From positions 1 to 52,092 of the forward strand of contig JADJVF010000028.1 in NCBI GenBank assembly GCA_016716705.1: a stretch of 52,092 nucleotides of DNA, written 5' to 3'. Shown piece after piece: positions 33,928 through 42,637 of the stretch (positions are counted from its first letter, which is position 1; each line of letters begins with the position of its first letter). The position numbers and the translations under genes are program-made. The DNA comes from Holophagales bacterium (GTDB taxonomy: Bacteria; Acidobacteriota; Thermoanaerobaculia; UBA5066). The notes under the pieces were generated by a model, which did not search any database, was not told the DNA's origin, and worked only from the letters and a program-made list of their open reading frames with translations.

Positions 33928-34782
33928 CTACTCGCCCGGGAGGAAGAGCACCGTCCGCGAGGCGAGGGAGGCGGGAAGCCGCCGGGCGATCGTCCGGCGC
34001 AGCTCGGCGGGCGTCCCGCGGAGCGTCAGGTGCGTCAGGACGAGCGCCTCGTTCGCGAAGAGGTCCGCCCTCTCGGCCACGTCGTCGACGTGCAGGTGGC
34101 CGTAGTTGCGGGCGCGCGGGAGGTCCCCCTCCTCGACGAACGAGCACTCGAGGAGGAAGACCTTCGCCTCGAACGCCTCGCGCGGGGCGGATTCGAAGAT
34201 CCCGGCGCCGGTGTCGCCCGAGAAGGCGAAGAGCGGCCTCGGGCTCCGCTTCGTCACCTCCTCGCCGCCCAGGATCGCGGCGCGGATCTCCCTCTCCGGC
34301 CGGCCCTGCCATCCGGGGACGAGACGGCGCCGCACCTCCGACGCCACGAACCCGACCGTCGGAACCCTGTGATCGGCGCGGAACGCCGAGACGCAGAGGT
34401 CCTTGCGGAGGTCGACCGAGTCGCCCGGCCCGAGCCCGTCGACCGTCACGTCGTACGCGACCCCCTCGAGCCCGCCGTGGAGGGCGAGGATCTGCCGCCA
34501 TGCCGGGACGGCCGCCGGGTCGGTGAAGACGCGGCCGGGCGGCTGGCGCAGGAGGCGCCGCTGGGAGGCCCAGTAGGCCAGGCCGCCGGCGTGGTCGAGG
34601 TGGGCGTGGGAGAGGAAGAGATTCGGGACGGGGACGACCTCCGCCGGGCTCCGGCCGACGTCGAAGGCGAGGTCGAGCGAGGGGACGTGGAACCAGGTCT
34701 CTCGCCCCGCGATCGAGACGCCCCGGAACGGGATTCCCGCCAGGGTCAGCGAAAGGGGCGCCCAGCGTTCGCGCTCGCTCAC
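33928..34782 (-). CDS. MBL-fold metal-dependent hydrolase (RNase Z-like)
   Basis: 284 residues. The metallo-beta-lactamase motif is LFLSHAHLDHAGGL (HxHxDH), followed by FRADHRVPTVGFV, LFAFSGDTGAGI (Asp) and LLECSFVEE, then NYGHLHVDDVAE and the final LVLTHLTLRG. This resembles RNase Z/ELAC-type members, but it lacks a clear exosite arm, so tRNA processing is not assured. It diverges from the MglA-like gene over 88 bp. Confidence 0.8.
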   Translation of the reverse strand: MSERERWAPLSLTLAGIPFRGVSIAGRETWFHVPSLDLAFDVGRSPAEVVPVPNLFLSHAHLDHAGGLAYWASQRRLLRQPPGRVFTDPAAVPAWRQILALHGGLEGVAYDVTVDGLGPGDSVDLRKDLCVSAFRADHRVPTVGFVASEVRRRLVPGWQGRPEREIRAAILGGEEVTKRSPRPLFAFSGDTGAGIFESAPREAFEAKVFLLECSFVEEGDLPRARNYGHLHVDDVAERADLFANEALVLTHLTLRGTPAELRRTIARRLPASLASRTVLFLPGE

Positions 34783-34870
34783 GATGTCAGGATACCGCCC
34801 GCAGCGGCGAGGCCGAGCGGCCTATACTGGACCCAGAAGTCTGACCCGAACTCATCGACCGGGGGCATTG

Positions 34871-36745
34871 ATGGTCCTCTTCAATCACTCGACCCGCGAG
34901 CTGACCGCGAAGATCGTCTACTACGGTCCCGGCCTGTGCGGGAAGACGACGAACCTCCGCCTCCTTCACGAGAAGCTCGACCAGGCGACGACGGGCCGCC
35001 TCCTCTCGCTCTCGACGGCGCAGGACCGGACGATCTACTTCGACCTCCTCCCGGTCGAGCTCGGAAACGTCAAGGGCTACACGGTGAGGTTCCAGCTCTG
35101 CACGGTGCCGGGACAGGTCTTCTACAACGAGACGCGCAAGCTCGTCCTGAAGGGCGCGGACGGCATCGTCTTCGTCGTCGACTCGCAGTGGTCGATGCTC
35201 TCGCACAACCTCGAGTCGTTCCAGAACCTGCGCGAGAACATGGCGGAGCTGGGCCAGAACCTCGACGAGGCCGCCGTCGTCATCCAGTACAACAAGCGCG
35301 ACCTGCCCGGCGTCCTCTCCGTCCAGGCGCTGCAGGAGTCGCTCGGGTTCCAGGAGTTCCCGTTCGTCGAGTCGATCGCGGCCGACGCCAAGGGGGTCGT
35401 CGAGACCTTCAAGCTCGTCTCGAAGCTGACGTTCATCCACATCCTGAAGCGGCTCCAGCGCTCGCCCGACGGCGAGAAGCTCGGTCCCGACTGGGTCGCC
35501 CCCTCCCCTCCGAACTCGCAGTCGACGATGCGGATCCCGCCCGTCAGCGCCCAGCTCCTCGCCCTGACGAGCACCGTCGGACCCGTCCCGACACCTCCTA
35601 CCGATTCTCCGTTCGAGACGACCGGCTCCTGGCCCGGCCTCGCGAAAGGGGAGGTCTTCGGCGACGCGACGATCCCTCCCTTCCCGCCCGAGCCGATGGT
35701 CAACCAAGCAGCCGAGCCGCCTGCCGAGCTCCCGGTCGAGCAGCCTCTCGAGCCGGTCGCAGAGCCCGAGTCTCCGGCGACGCCGGACGCGGACGACACG
35801 CTCACCGAGCGGGCGCCGCAGCCGGCGGCGGAGCTCGAGCCGCTCCCCGAGATGGCCCTCGGAGCCGTCCCGGAGCCAGAACCCGAACCTGAACCTGAAC
35901 CTGAACCAGTACCTGAACCTGAACCCAAACTAGAACCAGAACCAGAACCTAAACCCGAACTAGAACCTGAACCTGAACTAGAGACCGAGCCCGAGCAAGA
36001 GCAAGAGCAAGAGCCGGAGCCGGCGCCTGAGCCGCCAACGCCGTCAGCGGCTCCCGAACCACCTCCCCCGCCTCCGGCCCCCGAGCTTCCTCCTCCGCCG
36101 CCGCCTCCTCCGCCCGCAGCGGCCGTGTGGGCCGAGGCGTTCGCGGGTCTCACCGCCCGGCTCGACGAGATGGCCCGCGTCCACGCCGAGGAGTCCGCCC
36201 GGGTCGAATCCCTCGCACGGGAGACCTGGGAGGCCGTCGAGGCGATACCGACCACGGTCCGGGAAGCGCTCGGCACGCTGGCGCCTATCGCTGCCGTCAC
36301 GGCGCTGCGCGAGGCGCTCGAGGAGCACACCTCCGAGGTGAGGCCGAGGCTCCTCGGGCTCGTCGACGAGGCTTCGCGGCAACGGGAGGCCCTCCACGAA
36401 CGTCTTGGTCAGCAGGACGACGCCGCCCGCGACTCTGCGCGGAGGCACCGCGAGGAGATCCGGGGCGACGTGGAGCGCGCCGCGGCCGCCGTGCGCGAGG
36501 TCGTGGAGGCGCTGGAAGGCCGGGTGGTCGAGCTCCGCACGTCGCTCGAGGAGCGGCTCGCTTCCATCGAGGCCGCGATCGCGAAGCTCGAGGCCTCGGA
36601 CCGGCTCGAGGAACTGCAGCGGGAAACCCTCGAGGTGAAGCGCCTCGTGGAATCGAAGCTCGACGAAGCCGGCGGGCAGAGCCGGAGGCTCAGCGGCTTC
36701 CTGCGGCGTGCGCTCGAGGAGCTCGATCCTCCGGACAAGGGCTGA
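34871..36745 (+). CDS. MglA-like small GTPase with Glu-Pro repeat linker and C-terminal coiled coil
   Basis: 624 residues from ATG 34871, about three times the length of MglA. Residues 1-195 form the GTPase: P-loop GPGLCGKTTN (19-28), the MglA-type switch TVPGQVFYNETRK in place of the usual DxxGQ, and the base-recognition motif QYNKRDLP. A proline-rich linker follows, with a run of Glu-Pro repeats (about 334-395) and a polyproline segment (PPPPPAPELPPPPPPPPP). From about residue 420 to the end is a long helical, probably coiled-coil region. MglA-family proteins set cell polarity and motility in myxobacteria. The extension suggests fixation to a scaffold. A PilZ gene follows on the other strand. 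Confidence 0.85.
   Translation: MVLFNHSTRELTAKIVYYGPGLCGKTTNLRLLHEKLDQATTGRLLSLSTAQDRTIYFDLLPVELGNVKGYTVRFQLCTVPGQVFYNETRKLVLKGADGIVFVVDSQWSMLSHNLESFQNLRENMAELGQNLDEAAVVIQYNKRDLPGVLSVQALQESLGFQEFPFVESIAADAKGVVETFKLVSKLTFIHILKRLQRSPDGEKLGPDWVAPSPPNSQSTMRIPPVSAQLLALTSTVGPVPTPPTDSPFETTGSWPGLAKGEVFGDATIPPFPPEPMVNQAAEPPAELPVEQPLEPVAEPESPATPDADDTLTERAPQPAAELEPLPEMALGAVPEPEPEPEPEPEPVPEPEPKLEPEPEPKPELEPEPELETEPEQEQEQEPEPAPEPPTPSAAPEPPPPPPAPELPPPPPPPPPAAAVWAEAFAGLTARLDEMARVHAEESARVESLARETWEAVEAIPTTVREALGTLAPIAAVTALREALEEHTSEVRPRLLGLVDEASRQREALHERLGQQDDAARDSARRHREEIRGDVERAAAAVREVVEALEGRVVELRTSLEERLASIEAAIAKLEASDRLEELQRETLEVKRLVESKLDEAGGQSRRLSGFLRRALEELDPPDKG
35870..36030 (+). repeat. hexanucleotide (CCTGAA-type) repeat coding Glu-Pro
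   Basis: Imperfect tandem units of CCTGAA/CCAGAA/CCCGAA encode alternating Pro-Glu, grading into GAGCAA (Glu-Gln) repeats at the 3' end. Codons here are unlike the rest of the gene: GAA, CCT, CCA and CTA replace the otherwise universal GAG, CCG/CCC and CTC. This indicates repeat expansion rather than long-term codon selection. Tract length is likely variable. Confidence 0.8.
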
Positions 36746-36757
36746 CGCCCCGGCGCG

Positions 36758-37135
36758 TCACCCCTGCAGCTTCGCCCGGATCTGCGCCGAGGACGGTCCG
36801 CGCTTGTCGAGCCACGCGGCGAGCCGTTCCTCGTCGCCCGGGCTCTCCCACAGGAACTCGGCGCCGGCCTGGTAGACGAGGACCATCCCCGTCCCTCCCG
36901 GCTTCGGGACCGACCCGGCCTTGCACCGCGTGATCCGGATCGAGACGTCCAGGTCGAATCCCCCGAGATCGGCGTGGAGCGTATAGGTCGACCCGGGGCG
37001 CACCGGCCCGGAGAGCTGGAATCGGGCCCCGGTCCGCGAGACGTCCTCCACCTGCGCCTGGATCGTCGACCGGATGACGCCTTCGGCGCCTTCCGGAGCC
37101 CGGACTCTTGGAGAACGTCTTCTTTCCGAAACCAC
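36758..37135 (-). CDS. PilZ-domain protein
   Basis: 125 residues from GTG 37135, five bases after GGAGG; no ATG is available in a sensible position. The c-di-GMP-binding motifs are present: RRRSPRV near the N-terminus (RxxxR) and VEDVSRTGARFQL (DxSxxG). The strand TGMVLVYQAGAEFLW follows. It is a single-domain PilZ protein, expected to bind cyclic di-GMP and act on surface or motility functions. It lies 65 bp downstream of era on the same strand, and end to end with the MglA-like gene. Confidence 0.78.
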   Translation of the reverse strand: MVSERRRSPRVRAPEGAEGVIRSTIQAQVEDVSRTGARFQLSGPVRPGSTYTLHADLGGFDLDVSIRITRCKAGSVPKPGGTGMVLVYQAGAEFLWESPGDEERLAAWLDKRGPSSAQIRAKLQG

Positions 37136-37200
37136 GGGCTCCTCCGTTTCCGGAACGATCGGGCGAATGCCGCCGCCCGTCAAGTCGTTACTTACGGTCG

Positions 37201-38085
37201 TCAGCTCGACAAGGTTCCGAGAAAGCGGGGGTCCTCCCGCCAGCCGGGCCGCGCGACGACGTGCAGGTCGAGGAAGAACCGTTTCCCGAACGTCTTCTCG
37301 ATCTCGAGCCGGGCGGCCGTCCCCGCGTCCCGGATGAGCTGCCCGCCGAGCCCGATGACGATCCGCTTGTGGTTCTCCTTGTCGACGACGAGCGTCGCCG
37401 TCACGAGCGTCAGGTTCTTCACCTCGTCGACCTTCCACTCCTCCACCACGACGCCGAGGCCGTAGGGGATCTCCTCGCGGGTCCTCTCGAGGAACTTCTC
37501 GCGGATCAGCTCGGCCACGCGCGTCTTCTCGTCGGAGGTCGTCACGGTTTCGGACGGATAGAGGTCGTCCTGCTCGGGGAGGTACTTGAGGATCAGCTCC
37601 GGCAGCTCGGCGAGTCCGTCGCCCGAGAGGGCCGAGACGGGGACGATCTCGTCGAAGAGCCCGGTCGCCGCGAGCGCGGCCATCCGGGGCAGGAGCTTCG
37701 GCTTGGCGACGAGGTCGACCTTGTTCAGGACGCAGATCCGCGGCGAGCTGGCCTTTGCCACCAGCTCGAGGGCGTGGCGGTCGCCCGCCCCTTCCCTCTC
37801 GGCGACGTCGATGACGAGGACGACGAGGTCGACGTCGAGGATCGCCTCCATCGCCTCGTCGAGCATGGCCCGGTTGAGCCGGTGGAGCGGCCTGTGGAGG
37901 CCCGGCGTGTCGACGAAGACGATCTGGCCGTCGGGCCGGTTGAGCATGCCCAGGACGCGGCGCCGCGTCGTCTGCGGCTTGTCGGAGACGATGGCGACCT
38001 TCGTCCCGACGAGGGCGTTGACGAGCGTCGACTTCCCGGCGTTCGGCCGTCCCGCGACCGCGACGGTCCCTGCGCGGCGGCTCAC
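37201..38085 (-). CDS. era: GTPase Era
   Basis: 294 residues from a GTG in a GTGA overlap with the upstream corC stop. G motifs: GRPNAGKST (P-loop), KPQTTRRRVLG (switch I), DTPGLHRPLHRLNRAM, NKVDLV and SALSGDGL. The C-terminal KH domain shows YGLGVVVEEWKVD, HKRIVIGLGGQLIRDAG and ARLEIEKTFGKRFFLDLHV. Era binds 16S rRNA near its 3' end and helps 30S maturation. Length and order are normal. Last gene of the phoH-ybeY-corC-era operon. Confidence 0.96.
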   Translation of the reverse strand: MSRRAGTVAVAGRPNAGKSTLVNALVGTKVAIVSDKPQTTRRRVLGMLNRPDGQIVFVDTPGLHRPLHRLNRAMLDEAMEAILDVDLVVLVIDVAEREGAGDRHALELVAKASSPRICVLNKVDLVAKPKLLPRMAALAATGLFDEIVPVSALSGDGLAELPELILKYLPEQDDLYPSETVTTSDEKTRVAELIREKFLERTREEIPYGLGVVVEEWKVDEVKNLTLVTATLVVDKENHKRIVIGLGGQLIRDAGTAARLEIEKTFGKRFFLDLHVVARPGWREDPRFLGTLSS

Positions 38086-39357
38086 GCGACCCCCACGGGA
38101 CGCATCACCTTCACGCGGTGGACGCGCTTGCGGTCCGCGTCCTCCACGACGAACCGCAGTCCGCCGTCCTCCACCTCCTCGCCCGGCCTCGGGATGTGCC
38201 CGAGGCGCGCCGAGAGGAGGCCGGCGACCGTGTCGTAGTCGCCCGGCTCGAGATCCGCGTCGAAGAGCTGGGCGATCTCGGAGACGCGGACGCGTCCGGC
38301 CACGGTGAACGCCCCCTCGGCCAGCGGGATGACGGGGTCGATGGAGTCTTCGTGCTCGTCGGCGATCTCTCCCACAAGTTCCTCCAGAAGGTCTTCCAGC
38401 GTGACGACTCCCGCGACCGCCCCCCACTCGTCGACGACGATCGCCATGTGCTGGCGGCGGCGGCGGAAGTCGGAGAGGAGCGTCGTGATCGTCTGGGTTT
38501 CGGGGGCGAACAGGACCGGCCGGGCCAGCGCGCGCGCGTTCAGGGGCGGGACGGCCGCCCGGAGCATCGAGAAGACGTCCTTCACGTGGACGACGCCGAT
38601 CGGCTTCTCCACGCCCCCCTCGACGAGGGGAATCCGGGTGTGCTTCGTCTTCTCGAAGAGGTCGGCGATCTTCTCGAACGGCAGGTCCGCCTCGGCGACG
38701 ACCATGTCGGGGCGGGAGGTCATCACCTCGCGCACCGTCCGGTCGCCGAAGTCGACGGCCCGCGAGACGAGCTCCTCCTCGTGCTTCTCGAGGATCCCCT
38801 CCTCGCGCGCCATGTCGAGGAGCGCCCTCACGTCGGCGTCCTTCTCCGCTTCCTTCTCCGGCCGCAGAGACCGGCTCGGCGTCCTCGTCGTCCTCGACGG
38901 GCGTCACGAGGCGCGAGAGGAGCGGGTAGAGCGGCGTGGCGAAGAGGAGGACGACCGGGATGAGCCACGAAAAGTCGACGAGGAGGTCCTCGGCGCCGCG
39001 GCGCGCCACGGTGCGGATGACGACGGTCTCGATGACGATCCAGCCGAGGAGGATCGAGACCGCGGAGATGAGGAACGGCTCGGGCACCGCGAGCCCGGCG
39101 AGCCCCGTGCCGAGCGAGAGGAGGCCGGCGAGGACGGCGCCCTGCGCGGTGAGCCTCACGGCGACGCGCGAGATGCTGACGTTCTCGGGCGCGAGGAGCT
39201 TGCCGAACTTCCCCTCCTGCCCCTCCAGGAGCGACTTCCTCCGGATGGAGGAGAGGCTCTCGAGCGCCTGCGCGAACGCTGAGAGGAGCGCGTACAGGAG
39301 GACGAACGCGACGGACAGGAAGAAGGCGAGGCCCGTCCCGACGGCGAAATTCGTCAT
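38082..39357 (-). CDS. corC: CorC/HlyC-type CNNM + CBS-pair transporter protein (frame broken near 38866)
   Basis: From ATG 39357 (ATGA overlap with ybeY) the frame encodes a DUF21/CNNM-like membrane part with four helices (GTGLAFFLSVAFVLLYALLS, LISAVSILLGWIVIETVVI), ending in VEDDEDAEPVS. The CBS pair and CorC/HlyC C-terminal domain lie one base off, starting LRPEKEAEKDADVRALLDM and continuing with FGDRTVREVMTSRPDM and WGAVAGVVTLEDLLEELVG to 38082. Deleting one T at GTCTCTG joins them into about 424 residues. Such proteins are implicated in Mg2+/Co2+ handling. If the break is real, a GTG at 38831 could still start the CBS part. Confidence 0.8.
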
Positions 39358-39866
39358 CCCTCGTCCTCGGGGACGCCGTCGGGGCCCGGTCCGAAAGCCT
39401 TCTTCACGAGCCGCCCCTGGAGGCGGAACATCGTGCCGTCGTCGGTCTCGTGGTCGTGGCCGAGGAGGTGGAGGACTCCGTGCGCCAGGAGCAGCTGCAC
39501 CTCGCGATCGAGCGAGTGACCGCGCCGGCCGGCCTGCCGCGCGGCGTACGGCACGTCGATGGCGACGTCGCCGAGGAAGGCCGGATCCCCCGCCGGGAAG
39601 GAGAGGACGTCGGTGGGGCGGTCGATCTTCCGGAACTCCCGGTTCAGGCGGCGCATCCGCGCGTCGCCGCAGAGGAGGACCGACACCGCTGCCCGGCTGC
39701 GCGGAACGGCCGCGGCGAGAATCGCCTCCGTCCACGCCGCCACGCGGCGCTCGGAAGGGCCCGTGCGGACCGCGGAGGTGACCTCGGCTCTAGGCTCTAT
39801 GCGCTGGGCTCGAGGCGCGGAGCGCGGGGCGCGGGACGCGCGCCGTGCTGGAGGGTCGTGGGCCAC
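39354..39866 (-). CDS. ybeY: endoribonuclease YbeY
   Basis: 170 residues from ATG 39866; the first about 30 residues are Arg/Ala-rich and a later start is possible. The family zinc motif HGVLHLLGHDHE (H3xH5xH) is complete, preceded by RMRRLNREFRKIDRPTDVLS and GDVAIDV, also typical. YbeY processes rRNA, mainly the 16S 3' end, and interacts with Era. The gene sits eight bases after phoH and overlaps corC by ATGA. Confidence 0.95.
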   Translation of the reverse strand: MAHDPPARRASRAPRSAPRAQRIEPRAEVTSAVRTGPSERRVAAWTEAILAAAVPRSRAAVSVLLCGDARMRRLNREFRKIDRPTDVLSFPAGDPAFLGDVAIDVPYAARQAGRRGHSLDREVQLLLAHGVLHLLGHDHETDDGTMFRLQGRLVKKAFGPGPDGVPEDEG

Positions 39867-39873
39867 GGCCGCC

Positions 39874-40881
<1,008 letters not shown>

Positions 40882-40960
40882 AGCGCTGTCTCCTCGCCGA
40901 AAGGATAGCGGCGGGCCGGAGGGCGGGTCAAATCGGCCGGGAGCCCCATAAGATCCGCCG

Positions 40961-42479
40961 GTGTTTCGCCTCTACACCGTCGTCTTCCTCTCGGGCGCCG
41001 CCCTCATGGGCCTCGAGATCGCCGGGAGCCGGATCATGGCCCCCGTCTTCGGCACGTCGATCTTCGTCTGGGGCGCCCTGATCACGACCTTTCCTCGCCT
41101 CGCTCTCGACCGGGTACGCCCTCGGCGGCAAGATCGCGGACCGCCGGCCCAGCGCCGCCCTCCTCGGCAGCATCCTCATCGCGGCCGGCCTCGCCCTCTG
41201 GGTCCTTCTCGCCCGCCCGGCGCCCCTCCTCGCCCTCTGCGCCGCCGCGCCCGTCCCGGAGCGCTTCCAGGCGCTCCTGGCCGCGCTCCTCCTCTTCGCC
41301 CTTCCGAGCGTCCTGATGGGGACCATCTCCCCGTTCGCCACGCGCCTCGCGGCCCGCGACGTCGGGTCGATCGGCCGCACCGCGGGCACCCTCGCCGCCA
41401 TCTCCACCGCCGGCTCCATCGTCGGCACCTTCGCGATGGCCTTCCTCCTCATCCCCGCCTTCCCCATCGAGCCGATCCTCTTCGGCCTCGGCGGCGTCCT
41501 CGTCCTCTCCGGCGCCTTCGCCTCGTCGCAGGGGCTCCCGCTCCGCCTCGCCGTCGCGGCGGGAGGGCTCCTCGCGGCCGCCGGCGTCTTCGTACTCCGC
41601 CCCGAGCCGGTCGAGTCTCCGCTCCCCGGCGGCACCGTCGTCTTCCGGAAGGAGACGGCCTACCACCGCCTCCTCGTCGTCGACCAGGGCCCGCGCCGCG
41701 CCCTCTACTTCAACAACTTCGCGCAGGGGATGGTCGACCGCGCCTCGGGAAGGGCCCCCGACTTCCTCTACCCCAACGGCCTCGCGGCGGCCCTCCTCTG
41801 GCGGAGGGAGCCCCCGCGGAACGCCTTCGTCATCGGCCTCGGGGCCGGGATGCTCCCGCGCTTCTTCTCGGAAAAGGCCCCCGGGATCGCCACGACCACC
41901 GTCGAGATCGACCCCGAGGTCGTCCGCGTCGCTCAGAAGTACTTCGGCTTCCGCCCCGACGCCAACGACCGGGTCCTCGTCGGCGACGGCCGTTCGCTCC
42001 TCGTGCGCGAGAAAGGCCCGTGGGACGCGATCTTCCTCGACGCCTTCTTCTCCGACAGCGTCCCGTTCCACCTGACGACCCTCGAGTTCTTCGAGCTCTG
42101 CCGCGACCGCCTCGCCCCCGGCGGCATCTTCGCGGGGAACCTCGCCGGCCTCACGATGGGCCGCGACCAGCGCCTCTTCTGGGCCATCGTCCGGTCGGCG
42201 CAGCGGGTCTTCCCCAACGTCGCCATCCTCTCGCGCGAGCTCGCCGGTGGCGCGACGACGTTCTCGGGGAGTGCCATCCTGGTCGCCTCGATGTCCACCG
42301 ACCGCCTCTCGAAGGAGCGTGTCTTCGCCGAAGGCGACCGCGTCGCCAGGGCGTTCGGCCACCCCCCCATCGCCGCCTGGGCGCGCACGTTCTACGACGG
42401 CGAGCTGAGAACGGAGGGGGTCCCGATGCTCACCGACTCCTACTCGCCGACGGAGGCGATGCAGCACCTGGGGCGCTGA
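40961..42479 (+). CDS. spermidine-synthase-like protein with N-terminal membrane domain (frame broken near 41090)
   Basis: GTG 40961 begins MFRLYTVVFLSGAALMGLEI and GSRIMAPVFGTSIFVWGALI, the start of a multi-helix domain. After ITT the frame is lost. One base off, it resumes as FLASLSTGYALGGKIADRRP and continues without interruption to 42479. Removing one T from ACCTTTCC repairs it, giving about 505 residues. The C-terminal half is a SpeE-like methyltransferase fold: FVIGLGAGMLPRFF, TTTVEIDPEVVRVAQKYF, RVLVGDGRSLL, WDAIFLDAFFSDSVP. Such membrane-anchored homologues usually lack proven polyamine activity. It diverges from the phoH operon. Confidence 0.75.
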
Positions 42480-42503
42480 CAGTCCCTGCCGGGCGACGGA
42501 TTG

Positions 42504-42559
42504 GACGGCGCGTTACTGCATCATTCAAGACCGAACACGCATAAACGCATCACACGCAT
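42504..42559 (+). promoter_or_regulatory. candidate operator upstream of DUF1302 gene, sharing blocks with the porin upstream region
   Basis: GACGGCGCGTT (42504-42514) and ACGCATAAAC (42537-42546) are identical to blocks upstream of the porin at 16869 and 16916. The hexamer ACGCAT occurs three times at close spacing (42537, 42545, 42554). GTTACTGCAT (42512-42521) is an imperfect (7 of 10) inverted partner of ACGCATAAAC. The region lies about 80-135 bp before the DUF1302 start. No clear -35/-10 pair with normal spacing was seen downstream of it. Confidence 0.45.
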
Positions 42560-42637
42560 TTCGCACGATTGATGTACGGCTCCGCCCCTTGCTGGGGTAC
42601 CCTCCGCCGCAAGCCCGCATTTGGTGAAGGGGGAGAC

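Noticed and set aside
35870..36030. Possible CRISPR-like or intergenic tandem repeat
   Set aside because: Units are hexamers in frame within a gene and encode Pro-Glu; no spacers, no cas genes.
37201..39735. Fusion of the CNNM membrane domain to Era in one frame
   Set aside because: The frame is open by chance. Between the two lies the CBS/CorC sequence in another frame, and Era has its own GTG start in a GTGA overlap.
42574..42600. Possible sigma-54 promoter GGCTC...TTGCT upstream of the DUF1302 gene
   Set aside because: The GG and GC elements are eleven bases apart instead of ten and the -24 box is weak; kept only as a remote possibility if the C run is miscounted.
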